From contig QIFC01000003.1 of NCBI GenBank assembly GCA_003228685.1, forward strand, positions 1-52,362: a DNA stretch of 52,362 nt. The letters run 5' to 3'. Numbering within the stretch: the stretch's first letter is position 1; each line of letters opens with the position of its first letter. Shown piece after piece: positions 9,108 to 17,710 of this stretch. Under the pieces are notes generated by a model. That model worked only from the letters and a program-made list of their open reading frames with translations. It made no database searches and had not been told where the DNA came from. A program made the position numbers and the translations under genes. The stretch is from Chloroflexota bacterium. Lineage in GTDB: Bacteria; Chloroflexota; Dehalococcoidia; DSTF01; RBG-16-68-14.

Positions 9108-9246
9108 AGGCGGGCGACGCATCCCTCCACCACAGGCGGACAGCTGACTCGCTACATAGCTAGCCAACGGCGGCGAGAGGCATGCTATGATGGCGCAATC
9201 AAAAGCTGGTGCGGTAACACCATACAGGTACGCCGGAGGTTCGCAT

Positions 9247-11694
9247 ATGCTTAGTCCATATCGTGTCCTGGATCTCACGAACGAGCGTGGGTTGCTCTGC
9301 GGCCAGATGCTGGCCGACCTCGGCGCCGGCGTGATCGCGATCGAGCCGCCAAGCGGCAACTCCGCCCGGCGGCTCGGGCCGTTCGCGGGCGACGAGGCCG
9401 ACCCGGAACGATCGCTCTACTGGTGGGCCTACGCCCGCAACAAGCGCTCGGTCACGCTCGACATCACAACAGATGGGGGCCGCGATGAGCTGCTCCGGCT
9501 CGCGAAGGGAGCCGACTTCCTCATCGAATCGGAGCGGCCCGGCCGCATGGCCGAGTTGGGCCTGAGCTACGAAGAACTCGCGAAGGTCAACCCCGCTCTG
9601 GTGTACGTCTCGATCAGCGCCTTCGGGCAGGACGGCCCCAAAGCAGGCTACGCCGAGAGCGATCTGATCATCGAGGCCGCCGGAGGCAACCTCGTGCTCC
9701 AGGGCGACGCCGACCGCCCGCCCGTGCGCGTGAGCGTGCCGCAGGCGTACCTCCACGCGGGCGCAGAAGCCGCGGGCGCCGCGCTCATCGCCCACCATGA
9801 ACGTGTGCGATCCGGACGCGGCCAGCACGTGGACGTCTCCGCTCAGCAAGCCGTGAACCAGGCGACATTCGGAACGTCCCTCGCTGTACCGTTCAACACG
9901 GACGAGCGGGCAACGCGTGTCGCCGGCGGCTTCAAGCTGGGACCGCTGGTGCTACGAATGGTCTACCCGGCCAACGATGGCTTCGTCGCGATTGCCCTAT
10001 TCTTCGGCTCAGCGGCCGGCCCGTTCACAAATAGGCTGATGCAGTATGTCTACGAGGAAGGAGCTTGCGACGAAGCCACCCGCGACAAGGACTTTGTGCG
10101 CTACGGCGAGCTTCTTGCTTCTGGTGAAGAGCCGATCGAAGAACTCGTCCGTATCCAGCAGGTCGTAGGCGAGTTCACGGCGACGAAGACCAAGGCAGAA
10201 CTGCTTGACGCGGCGCTTCAGCGCGCACTCCTCATTGCCCCGGTCACAACCGTCGATGATGTGGCGCGGAGTGAGCAGCTGGCCTTCCGGGAGTACTGGC
10301 ACGAGATGGATAGCCCGGTACTGGGGAAGAAGGTTCGTTACCCCGGACCCTTCGTGAAGTTCAGCGCTACGCCGATCACGTATCGCCGCCCTGCTCCCAT
10401 CGTTGGTGAGCACACCAATGAGGTGTTGAGCGAGAACGTCCCCCCAATGAACGGATCAGGGGCGACGAACGGGGATCTGGAAAACCGGCTACCTCTAGCC
10501 GACGTGAAAATACTCGATTTCATGTGGGTGATGGCCGGACCCGCCGCAACCCGCGTGCTGGCCGACTACGGCGCAACGATTGTGCGCGTGGAGTCGACAA
10601 CACGCATAGACACGGCGAGAACGATGGGCGTCTATCACAACGGAGAGGTCGGACCGGAAAACAGCACCACGTACTAGAACTGGAACGCCGGCAAGCTTGG
10701 CATCACCCTGGATCTAACAAAGGAAGAGGGCCGTGCCGTCGCGCGCGACCTCGTCCGCTGGGCGGATGTCGTCACAGAATCGTTCTCTACGAAGGCGATG
10801 TGCGCCTGGGGGCTCGAGTACGAGTCGTTGAAGGAACTGAAGCCGGACATCATCATGCTCAGCACCTGTCTCATGGGCCAGACCGGACCTCTGTCCTCGC
10901 TCGCCGGGTACGGCAACCTCTCGGCCGCCATCTCGGGCTACTTCAACATCACTGGCTGGCCGGACCGCCCGCCCGCCGGGCCCTTCGTCGCCTACACGGA
11001 TACCGTTTCGCCACGCTTTACCACTGCTGCGATCATGGCAGCGCTGGACCACAAGAAGCGGTCGGGCGATGGTCAGTATATCGACCAGTCGCAGGCGGAG
11101 GCGGCGCTCCACTTCATTGGTCCGGCATTCCTCGACTACACCATAAACGGCCGCGTGCAGGGACGCGTAGGCAACCGCGACGTGCACTTGGCTCCCCACG
11201 GCGTCTACCCTGCCCAAGGTGACGACCGCTGGGTTGCCATCGCCGTGGGCAGCGATGAGGAATGGCGTTCGCTATGCGACGTGATGGGACAGCCCAAACT
11301 CGCCGCGGACAAGCGTTTCGCGACGCTCGCCAATCGGCTCGCACACCAGGACGAACTGGACGAGATTGTCGGGGACTGGACACAGAACCGGAGCGACAGC
11401 GACGTCGAAGGAGTGCTCCAGACGCGCGGTATCCCCGCCCACGTCGTCCAAAACAGCGAGGAGTTGTTCAGCGATGCGCAGCTCCAACATCGGGGCCACC
11501 TCGTCAAGGTGGCCCACGACATCCACGGCACGATGACGGTCGAAGGGTCTCGTTTCCGGCTCTCGCGCACTCCGGCCAAGATCGAACGCGCGGGTCCGAC
11601 ATTCGGACAGCACAACCAGCACGTCCTGGAGACGATCCTTGGCTACGACACGGACCGCATCGCGGAGTTAGCGGCTGCGGGCGTGCTGGAGTAA
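9247..11694 (+). pseudogene. two-domain CaiB/BaiF CoA-transferase interrupted by an in-frame TAG
   Basis: Two tandem family III CoA-transferase domains in one reading frame (815 codons), interrupted by TAG at 10675-10677 (codon 477). Domain 1 has VLDLTNERGLLCGQMLADLG, ARNKRSVTLDI, ADFLIESERPGRMAELGL and VYVSISAFGQDGP. Domain 2 begins at VKILDFMWVMAGPAATRVLA; right after the stop comes NWNAGKLGITLDLTKEEGR, the domain's conserved second block. The frame then stays intact to TAA at 11694. The start ATG 9247 has GGAGGT at a 6-nt spacing, and TATGAT (9186-9191) is a possible -10. A CAG-to-TAG change would explain the break. Genuine nonsense mutation, base-calling error or readthrough cannot be separated from sequence alone. 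Substrate unknown. Confidence 0.85.
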
Positions 11695-11707
11695 GGCCCA
11701 GCCGTCT

Positions 11708-11729
11708 GTCAGGCTGGAGCCTGACCCGC
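11708..11729 (+). repeat. dispersed palindromic repeat (GTCAGGCT-AGCCTGAC type)
   Basis: GTCAGGCTGGAGCCTGAC followed by CCGC, one base from the family's perfect palindrome. Confidence 0.7.
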
Positions 11730-11758
11730 GGAGCGAGCAGCGCGCTGCGCCTCCCATC

Positions 11759-11780
11759 ATTCCGAGCGCAAGCGAGGAAT
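11759..11780. repeat. ATTCC-GGAAT palindromic repeat
   Basis: ATTCC, the interior GAGCGCAAGCGA, then GGAAT: outer 5-nt arms are perfect. I recall similar intergenic units from many environmental bacterial contigs, so it is probably a REP-like element. Confidence 0.5.
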
Positions 11781-11827
11781 CTAGCCTCAGCCGATACAGG
11801 AGCATTGGGACAGGCACATCGCCGTCC

Positions 11828-11849
11828 GTCAGGCTGAAGCCCGCCCCGC
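11828..11849 (+). repeat. dispersed palindromic repeat, degenerate copy
   Basis: GTCAGGCTGAAGCCCGCC followed by CCGC. Second copy within 130 nt, flanking the ATTCC repeat in the same spacer. Confidence 0.6.
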
Positions 11850-11866
11850 GAACTCATTCGGGGTGG

Positions 11867-11872
11867 TATAAC
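11867..11872 (+). promoter_or_regulatory. -10 box TATAAC, leaderless start
   Basis: Ends 5 nt before ATG 11878. No Shine-Dalgarno is present between them. Confidence 0.5.
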
Positions 11873-11877
11873 ACGGC

Positions 11878-12858
11878 ATGCCTGACATCCCTCTAGCACC
11901 CGTCGACTCGCTCCACATCACGACGCTGATCGACAACGTGAGCGACGCACTCCTGCAGGATCAAGGCCCCGCCAAGCGCGCCGGGTTCGGCGACGGCGAG
12001 CCGCCCCAACTTCGGGCAGCCTTCCTCGACCGAACCTTGGCCGACATGCCGCTCGCCGAGCATGGCTTCTCCGCGCTCGTCACGCTCTCAAAGGACCACA
12101 AAGAGCACCGCTTCCTCTTCGACGCAGGCATCACGCCCGATGGCCTTTCGGAGAACATGCGCAAGCTTAGACTCGATCCCAAGGACATCGAGGCGATCGT
12201 CCTCAGCCACGGCCACTTCGACCACACGACCGGCCTCGATGGCTTCGTGCGCGCCGTCGGCCGCCCGAACCTACCGGTCATGATCCACCCCGAGTTCTGG
12301 TCGCAGCGACGCGTTGCCATCCCCGGCCGCGAGCCGTTCGAGCTGCCATCGACGAGCAAGAGCGCCCTTGTGGACGCGGGCTTCGAGATCATCGAGAATC
12401 GGCAGCCATCGTTCCTCTTCGAGGATTCGCTCCTCGTCACTGGCGAAGTCGACCGCACAACCGAGTTCGAGACGGGCTTCCCGGTCCATCAGGCGCTGCG
12501 CAACGGCGAGTGGCAGCCCGACCCGCTGATCCTCGACGACCAGGCGTTGATCGCTCACGTGCGCGACAAAGGGCTCGTAATTCTGACCGGGTGCGGGCAC
12601 TCGGGCATCGTCAACATCGTGCGCTACGCGCGGAAGCTCACGGGCGTCGACGAGGTCTACGCCGTGCTCGGCGGGTTCCACCTCAGCGGCCCCGTGTTCG
12701 AGCCGATCATCCCGGCGACCTGCGAAGCGCTAGCGGCGTTCGCGCCCGAAGTCGTCGTGCCCGCGCACTGCACCGGCTGGCGCGCGGTGCACGCGCTCGC
12801 CGCCACCCTGCCCGGCGCATTCATCCAGAACAGCGTCGGTACTCGATTCGAGCTGTAA
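11878..12858 (+). CDS. metallo-beta-lactamase-fold hydrolase, COG1237 type
   Basis: 326-aa MBL-fold protein of the group that includes the archaeal ribofuranosylaminobenzene-phosphate synthase homologues. Metal ligands: LSHGHFDHTTGLDGF (HxHxDH), H in LTGCGHSGIVNIV, GGFHL, and H in VVPAHCTGWRAVHALA. The N-terminal block ITTLIDNVSDALL is typical. Function in bacteria is unsettled, so only hydrolase is called. The gene ends NSVGTRFEL; an imperfect copy of these last codons and the following 15 nt recurs after the next gene. Confidence 0.8.
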   Translation: MPDIPLAPVDSLHITTLIDNVSDALLQDQGPAKRAGFGDGEPPQLRAAFLDRTLADMPLAEHGFSALVTLSKDHKEHRFLFDAGITPDGLSENMRKLRLDPKDIEAIVLSHGHFDHTTGLDGFVRAVGRPNLPVMIHPEFWSQRRVAIPGREPFELPSTSKSALVDAGFEIIENRQPSFLFEDSLLVTGEVDRTTEFETGFPVHQALRNGEWQPDPLILDDQALIAHVRDKGLVILTGCGHSGIVNIVRYARKLTGVDEVYAVLGGFHLSGPVFEPIIPATCEALAAFAPEVVVPAHCTGWRAVHALAATLPGAFIQNSVGTRFEL

Positions 12859-12875
12859 GCGCCAAGGTACGGCCA
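12829..12875 (+). repeat. direct repeat copy 1: 3' tail of the MBL gene
   Basis: Encodes NSVGTRFEL, stop, and about 15 nt downstream. It matches 14208-14253 at about 80 % by eye and lies immediately before the GT39 gene. Confidence 0.75.
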
Positions 12876-12904
12876 GGGCTGGAAGTGGCGGGTGAGGACC
12901 GAGC

Positions 12905-14197
12905 ATGAAGCCGAACGTCCGCAGGATCCTGGCACTCGCAGCCATCTTCGCGCTGGCTCTTGCTGTCCGGCTCGCATGGGCACACTGGACGAGCCCTGTT
13001 CCGCCCGCGTTCTCCGACGCCGAATATTACAACGCCGCGGCGATCAGTATCGCGCGCGGGCAGGGATACAGTGTCACGTTGGACCCGGAGCTGGGGTTCT
13101 TGCCAGGGGAAGATGCTACTGCGTTCTGGCCTCCGGGGTTCTCATCTGTTCTGGGGGTCGCCTACTGGTTGTTCGGTGAGAGTCTCAGTGTTGCGCGAAC
13201 GGTCAATGTAGTGGCTGGCGCTCTCACGGTCATTCCAATCTACGTCATCGGGAGGCGGCTATTCGGAGAGGCCGCGGGACTGACTGGCGCTGTCATCGCG
13301 GCCCTTCTGCCCAGCCTCGTATTCTGGACGCCCGTCCTGCTCTCAGAGACGATGTTCACGGTGGTGTTCGCCAGCGCGTTGGCGCTCCTGATCCACAGTT
13401 CGAACGGAGATCACGGGCTGAAACCTGCACCACTAATCGCAGCCGGACTTCTCACGGGCATCGCCGTTCTCTTCCGAGGACAGGCGCTGATCCTGCTACC
13501 TATGGCCGTGATCTGGGCAGCCTATACGGGTGTGCGGCTGAGGCCGGTCCTGCTGTCGCTCGTCGTCATGAGCGCCACGGTTGCCTTGGTGGTGACGCCG
13601 TGGGCCGCCCGCAATGTCGTCCAGATGAATTCTCCTATCGCACTGTCGGCGAATTTCGGCTACAACCTGCGGATTGGACACGCACCCTACTCGACCGGAC
13701 GTTACATCGTGCCGCAAGACTTGTGGGATGCGAAGCCGGGCATCACGTTTCAAGAGCGAGAGGTCTTGTTCAACGACCTTGGGAGGGAGCGGGCGATCGA
13801 GTACGTCTTAGAGCATCCTCAGGAGGAGCTTGCTCTGGCCGTCCGCAAGGCGGTCTGGCTCTGGCGCCCCGACTCAGACGTGCTCAGCTGGGTGACGAGC
13901 TTCGGCCAGCGCCCGCTACCCAACGGGACACGAGAGCCGTTGCGACTGCTGCTCGACGTTAGCTACCTGACAGTCATCGCCGCGGCAGCGACCGGTCTCA
14001 TGCTGCGTCCAGGGCCACGCGGAACGCGGGTGTTCGTTCTGCCGTTCGTGGCGCTCTGGACTCTGTTTCACATTGTCTTCTTCGGAGAGCCGCGCTTCCA
14101 CATCCCTATGCTGGCCATCATCATCCCAGCGGCCGCCGCCCTGCCCGTGATGATCGCGGAACGGATGAAGCGTTGGCGCACAGCGCGCCTGGCATGA
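12905..14197 (+). CDS. GT39-family membrane glycosyltransferase
   Basis: 430-aa polytopic protein of the ArnT/PMT-like GT39 group, which transfers a sugar from a polyprenyl-phosphate donor to an acceptor outside the membrane. First helix LALAAIFALALAVRLAW; the extracytoplasmic Asp-containing loop is FSDAEYYNAAAISIARGQGY; WPPGFSSVLGVAYWLFGES and AGLLTGIAVLFRGQALILLP follow, and the C-terminal region has FGEPRFHIPMLAIIIP. Around nine to ten helices are predicted by eye. Start ATG 12905 is 46 nt after the MBL stop. It is flanked by direct repeats that are copies of the MBL gene tail, so it appears to be an inserted gene. Donor and acceptor unknown. Confidence 0.82.
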   Translation: MKPNVRRILALAAIFALALAVRLAWAHWTSPVPPAFSDAEYYNAAAISIARGQGYSVTLDPELGFLPGEDATAFWPPGFSSVLGVAYWLFGESLSVARTVNVVAGALTVIPIYVIGRRLFGEAAGLTGAVIAALLPSLVFWTPVLLSETMFTVVFASALALLIHSSNGDHGLKPAPLIAAGLLTGIAVLFRGQALILLPMAVIWAAYTGVRLRPVLLSLVVMSATVALVVTPWAARNVVQMNSPIALSANFGYNLRIGHAPYSTGRYIVPQDLWDAKPGITFQEREVLFNDLGRERAIEYVLEHPQEELALAVRKAVWLWRPDSDVLSWVTSFGQRPLPNGTREPLRLLLDVSYLTVIAAAATGLMLRPGPRGTRVFVLPFVALWTLFHIVFFGEPRFHIPMLAIIIPAAAALPVMIAERMKRWRTARLA

Positions 14198-14207
14198 GCC
14201 AGCGACG

Positions 14208-14253
14208 AACAGCGTGGGCACGCGGTTCGAGTTGTGAGCGGAGCAGGTACGTC
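14208..14253 (+). repeat. direct repeat copy 2: displaced MBL gene tail after GT39
   Basis: Codons at 14208-14237 read NSVGTRFEL stop, the same peptide that ends the MBL gene at 12858, and the next 15 nt are also related. No open gene body precedes it; it begins 11 nt after the GT39 stop. It is either a displaced original tail or the remnant of a second MBL gene. Confidence 0.75.
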
Positions 14254-14319
14254 TGGCGGTCTCGTCCGCAGCGCACAGCAGCGGGCCAACGTCGTCATTC
14301 CTCTGCGCATCGTTGCTCG

Positions 14320-14997
14320 TCAGCTCGCGAGTCCCCAGGTGCCCTGCGCGAGTAGCAAGACGCCGAAGAGGACGAAGAGTACCGCCATCACCGTCGCGTT
14401 GTTCGCGATCAGCCACACCTTCCAACCGTTGAGCGTCGCTTCGGCACGATCGCCGAGCGCGAAGTAGAGCGCGACAGGCGCCACGACGCTGATCGTGGCG
14501 ATCGCGATGTAGACCGCCAGCGCAATCATCGATTCGCCTGTGCTCAGCCCCGCCCGCGCGATCGCGGCCGCGGCTAGTACGGTCAGCGTGGTGTCTTTCG
14601 GGTTCAGGCCCGATAGGACCGCGCCGAGACCGAGCGCCATCACAGGGCTCGCCGACTCCAGCCGCCGCATCCAACGCGGCATCCGCGTCTCCCCGCCGTT
14701 CTTGGGCCGGCTTCGCCACTGCCACGCACCGAGGAAAAGCAGCAGCACGCCGGCTACCGTCCTAAGCCATGCTTCTCCAGCCCAAGGCTCCTCGTCGGCG
14801 GCCACATCCACGCCGCTCGCAATGACCAGCACGAGGACACCAACGACCGCGAGACCGGCGAGCCAGCCGGCCAGAAACGCCGGCGCGTTACTCTTCGCGC
14901 GCCGGGTGAAGAGCATCAGAATGACAGCGACAACGGGAAACGGGCTGACCGCGACGCCGATGCCGAGAGGCAAGATATCGCCAAGCGCTGACCCCAC
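14320..14997 (-). CDS. GAP/Sap-family membrane protein
   Basis: 225-aa six-helix protein resembling the sulfolipid-addressing (GAP) family; relatives assist export of lipids in mycobacteria, but the role here is unknown. Pattern: LPLGIGVAVSPFPVVAVILM, LFTRRAKSNAPAFLAGWLAG, GLGAVLSGLNPKDTTLTVLA, and a C-terminal WLIANNATVMAVLFVLFGVL. The GTG start at 14997 lies 16 nt after the MFS stop, with GAGG nearby, so it is the second gene of a two-gene operon with the exporter. Confidence 0.75.
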   Translation of the reverse strand: MGSALGDILPLGIGVAVSPFPVVAVILMLFTRRAKSNAPAFLAGWLAGLAVVGVLVLVIASGVDVAADEEPWAGEAWLRTVAGVLLLFLGAWQWRSRPKNGGETRMPRWMRRLESASPVMALGLGAVLSGLNPKDTTLTVLAAAAIARAGLSTGESMIALAVYIAIATISVVAPVALYFALGDRAEATLNGWKVWLIANNATVMAVLFVLFGVLLLAQGTWGLAS

Positions 14998-15013
14998 TAC
15001 GCGACCTCAGTCA

Positions 15014-16324
15014 TCAGCCAGCGGCCTCCGGGGCAGGCGGCTCGCCCTCCACCACCACGCCGCGCAGCACGCCCCACCAGGCCAGGCCCGCCATCACCAC
15101 AATGATGACGCCTTCGATCACGGCGACGGCGCGCAGGCCGATGACATCGGCCAGCCCGCCCGCGATAACCGCGCTGATCGGGAAGAAGGCGACCATGGTG
15201 AACGTCAGCCCCATGACGCGGCCTCGCATCTCATCGGGCAACCGGATCAGCAGGTAGGTTTCGTAGGCGGCGAAAAGCATGCTCTGGCCCGCCCCCGCGG
15301 CCAACAGCGCGCCGCCGGTCACCACGACCGAGGGCGAGAGGCCGTAGACGGTGACGCTGATGCCCACGCTCAACACGCCGATGAACATCAGGTAGCCGAT
15401 CTGGCGCTGCTTTCCGAACGCGGCGACCAGCATAGCGCCCAACACGCCGCCCGCGCCCAGACTCGCGCTGAGCGCGCCGAACGTCGTCGCCCCGCCGCCC
15501 AGCTCCTGTTCGACGAACAGCGGCAGCAGCAACACGAACGACTGCCCCATGATGTACGGGATCAGCATCGCGGCCGTGAGCTTCAAGAGATCGCGGTTGC
15601 CGACTAGATAGTCCCAGGCCTCGCGCAGGTCGGCCGTCACGGATTGCGCTTCCCTGCGCTCGACGTGCCCAAACGAGGCCGCGACGCCCAGCATCAGCAT
15701 CACAAGCGCGACGGCCAGCGCGCCCGTCGTCACGAAATAGGCCGCCCCGATCCCGACGACGCCGATCAGCACGCCTCCGACGGCCGGCCCCGCGACGTTC
15801 GGCAGGCTGTGGCTGGCGGTATTCAGCGACGTCGCGTTCATGAGGTGCCGCCGGGGTACCAGCCGCGCGACCATCGCCTGGCCCGCGGGGAACCGCACGG
15901 CCATGAGCAGGCCGCCCAGCAGCGAGAAGAACATCACGTGCCAGACCTGGACCGTGCCGGTGATGGCGAGTGTGCCGATCGTCGCTGCCGCCAGCAAGGC
16001 GATGAAATTGTCGATCACGAGCAAGTCGCGCCGGTTGAAGCGGTCGGCGAGCAGGCCCATCGGGATCGAACCGGCGGCGAACGAGAGCCCGAACAGGCCC
16101 TCGATGAAGCCCAGCACGAGCGCGGAGTCGGTGAGCTGGACGACAAGCCAGCCCTGGGCGGTGAACTGCACCATCATGCCCATCGCCACGACGAGGTTGC
16201 TCATCCAGAAGAACCGGAACGAGGGGAACGAGAGCGAGACGAACGGCCGGGTGAGCCACGTCCCGCGAGAGGCGTCTTCCGGCGAAGGCGCCTCTTCTAC
16301 GGTGGGGTCCGTTGATTCGCTCAC
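15014..16324 (-). CDS. MFS transporter (EntS/MFS_3 type exporter)
   Basis: 436-aa major facilitator with twelve predicted helices. A cytoplasmic N-terminal stretch rich in acidic residues precedes SLSFPSFRFFWMSNLVVAMG. The loop motif between helices 2 and 3 is GLLADRFNRRDLLVIDN, and the C-terminal half has LPDEMRGRVMGLTFTMVAFF. This subgroup usually exports siderophores, drugs or other small hydrophobic compounds; the substrate here is unknown. The start is GTG 16324, six nt after a TAGACT box, so it is probably leaderless. It precedes the GAP-family gene. Confidence 0.85.
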   Translation of the reverse strand: MSESTDPTVEEAPSPEDASRGTWLTRPFVSLSFPSFRFFWMSNLVVAMGMMVQFTAQGWLVVQLTDSALVLGFIEGLFGLSFAAGSIPMGLLADRFNRRDLLVIDNFIALLAAATIGTLAITGTVQVWHVMFFSLLGGLLMAVRFPAGQAMVARLVPRRHLMNATSLNTASHSLPNVAGPAVGGVLIGVVGIGAAYFVTTGALAVALVMLMLGVAASFGHVERREAQSVTADLREAWDYLVGNRDLLKLTAAMLIPYIMGQSFVLLLPLFVEQELGGGATTFGALSASLGAGGVLGAMLVAAFGKQRQIGYLMFIGVLSVGISVTVYGLSPSVVVTGGALLAAGAGQSMLFAAYETYLLIRLPDEMRGRVMGLTFTMVAFFPISAVIAGGLADVIGLRAVAVIEGVIIVVMAGLAWWGVLRGVVVEGEPPAPEAAG

Positions 16325-16330
16325 CAGCGG

Positions 16331-16336
16331 AGTCTA
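16331..16336 (-). promoter_or_regulatory. -10 box TAGACT for the MFS gene
   Basis: On the minus strand it ends 6 nt before GTG 16324, matching the leaderless pattern seen elsewhere in the window. Confidence 0.45.
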
Positions 16337-16524
16337 GCAACGGACCAGCTCGAAGGGATGGGCCAGAAGGCAGGTGACCGCGGGCAGCTTCTGATTGTCT
16401 GATTGCATTTCGCGTTTCTTCGCTCCGAACGCGGCGGATCGTATCTGGTTTGGGCGCTCGCGGTGGCGCACTGTTTGATTGAGTTCGCGGCAATCGGGTG
16501 CCGTGGCTGCGGCCCCGGCACCTT

Positions 16525-16545
16525 GCCGATGCTGTCCGCATCGGC
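16525..16545. promoter_or_regulatory. perfect 8-bp inverted repeat, 5-nt loop
   Basis: GCCGATGC-TGTCC-GCATCGGC, about 130 nt upstream of the nitroreductase start. It could be an operator or an RNA hairpin. Confidence 0.4.
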
Positions 16546-16672
16546 TCATGATAAGCCTCGCGGGAGATAGCTAAGAGAGGGCGACGGCAGCCGCGGTGGC
16601 CGCGCGGCCACTAGTGCGCTACTGTTGGCTCTGCAATCTCATCAACCTGAAGCAAGCGGAGGTTATCACAGC

Positions 16673-17278
16673 ATGGATCTGTTCGAAGCAATTGGAACGC
16701 AGCGGGCGATGCGCCGCCTCAAGGACGATCCCGTCAGCGACGAGGACATCTGGAAGATCCTGGACGCGGCGATCAAGGCGCCCAGCGGTGGCAACAGCCA
16801 GCCCTGGAACTTCATCGTCGTGAGGGACGCAGAGACGAAGCGCAAGCTCGGCGAGCATTACCTGGACGCATGGAGCAAGGTCTACGGCGCCGCAGGCAGC
16901 GCGACGGGGCAGGACGACACGAGCCAATCGCGCGTGTACCGCTCGGCGAACTACCTGGCGCATCACCTGGCCGAGGCGCCGGTGCTGATCATCGTCACGG
17001 TCCGCGGCGCGGGCAACCCCGGTGCCGGAGGGTCGATCTACCCGGCGGTGCAGAACCTGATGCTGGCGGCGCGAGCGCTGGGTCTGGGCACGACGCTGAC
17101 GTCGCTGCACAAGCTGCACGAAAAAGAGGTGAAGGAGCTGCTCGGCATCCCGGAGCAGGTCGAGACGATGGCCCTGATCCCGGTCGGCTGGCCGAAGGGC
17201 AAGTTTGGCGAACCGGACCGGATGCCCGTTGAGAAGGTCGTCTACTGGGAGCAGTGGGGCGACCGGCGGGAGCAGTAG
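16673..17278 (+). CDS. nitroreductase-family flavoprotein
   Basis: 201-aa FMN-dependent NAD(P)H oxidoreductase of the nitroreductase fold. The N-terminal FMN-contact motif is TQRAMRRLKDDPVSD, followed by AAIKAPSGGNSQPWNFIVV, and later MLAARALGLGTTLTSLH and ETMALIPVGWPKGKFG. GGAGGT nine nt before ATG 16673 fixes the start. Substrate unknown. Its last 15 codons (ending WGDRREQ) recur as an orphan tail at 17661-17706, after the inserted SnoaL gene. Confidence 0.88.
   Translation: MDLFEAIGTQRAMRRLKDDPVSDEDIWKILDAAIKAPSGGNSQPWNFIVVRDAETKRKLGEHYLDAWSKVYGAAGSATGQDDTSQSRVYRSANYLAHHLAEAPVLIIVTVRGAGNPGAGGSIYPAVQNLMLAARALGLGTTLTSLHKLHEKEVKELLGIPEQVETMALIPVGWPKGKFGEPDRMPVEKVVYWEQWGDRREQ
17233..17278 (+). 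repeat. direct repeat copy 1: nitroreductase 3' tail
   Basis: 46 nt ending in the TAG stop; matches 17661-17706 at 41 of 46 positions. The reading frame ends KVVYWEQWGDRREQ. Confidence 0.85.
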
Positions 17279-17281
17279 GCG

Positions 17282-17662
17282 ATGAATGAAGCGGCGTTCA
17301 GTTCGTGGCTAGACGCCTACAAGCACGCCTGGGAAGCCGAGGACCCAATAGCTGCGGGTGAGATCTTCACCGATGATGCCACCTACCAGGAAAAGCCGTT
17401 CGATGAGCCGATGCGTGGTCGCCAGGCAATCACGGACTACTGGTCGGGCAACGTGACGGAACAGAACAACGTTCAGTTCGGCTACGAGGTGCTTGCTACT
17501 ACGGACGAGATCGGGGTTGCGCGTTGGTGGGCTTCCTTCGACGATCATTCCTCTAAAGCCCACGTCAAGCTAGACGGAATTTTCGTCGTGCATCTCGATT
17601 CTGAGAAGCGGTGCACCCAACTTCAAGAGTCGTGGCACTACACCGGAGAGCAGAAGCAATGA
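17282..17662 (+). CDS. SnoaL-like / NTF2-fold protein
   Basis: 126-aa single-domain protein of the NTF2-like superfamily. The opening helix FSSWLDAYKHAWEAEDPIAA, the EIFTDDATYQEKPFDEPMRG strand-turn and the later GRQAITDYW segment are typical of SnoaL-like polyketide-cyclase or limonene-epoxide-hydrolase relatives. Acidic and aromatic residues are present but no function can be assigned. It begins 3 nt after the nitroreductase stop, and its own stop lies at the first bases of a second copy of the nitroreductase tail. By eye its GC is lower than its neighbours. It looks like a single-gene insertion. Confidence 0.75.
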   Translation: MNEAAFSSWLDAYKHAWEAEDPIAAGEIFTDDATYQEKPFDEPMRGRQAITDYWSGNVTEQNNVQFGYEVLATTDEIGVARWWASFDDHSSKAHVKLDGIFVVHLDSEKRCTQLQESWHYTGEQKQ

Positions 17663-17706
17663 AGGTCGTCTACTGGGGCCGGTGGGGCGACAGACGGGAG
17701 CAGTAG
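17661..17706 (+). repeat. direct repeat copy 2: orphan nitroreductase tail
   Basis: Reads KVVYWGRWGDRREQ then TAG in frame, without a gene body. Five mismatches to 17233-17278 include coding changes (EQ to GR). The amidohydrolase start follows 4 nt later, so this copy probably once abutted that gene directly. Confidence 0.85.
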
Positions 17707-17710
17707 TCGC

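Larger units (their letters stand above)
16325..16672. other. 348-nt divergent intergenic region
   Basis: Lies between the MFS gene (minus) and nitroreductase (plus). It holds a minus-strand -10 box at 16331-16336 and a perfect hairpin at 16525-16545 (GCCGATGC, 5-nt loop, GCATCGGC). No convincing coding frame was found. Confidence 0.6.

Noticed and set aside
10675..10677. Reassigned TAG (pyrrolysine or amber suppression)
   Set aside because: TAG terminates many other genes in the window at the expected lengths (for example nitroreductase and treT), so general recoding is unlikely.
14540..15607. 355-codon plus-strand frame opposite the GAP and MFS genes
   Set aside because: Composition is His/Gln/Arg-rich without motifs; the minus-strand genes have proper membrane topology and starts.
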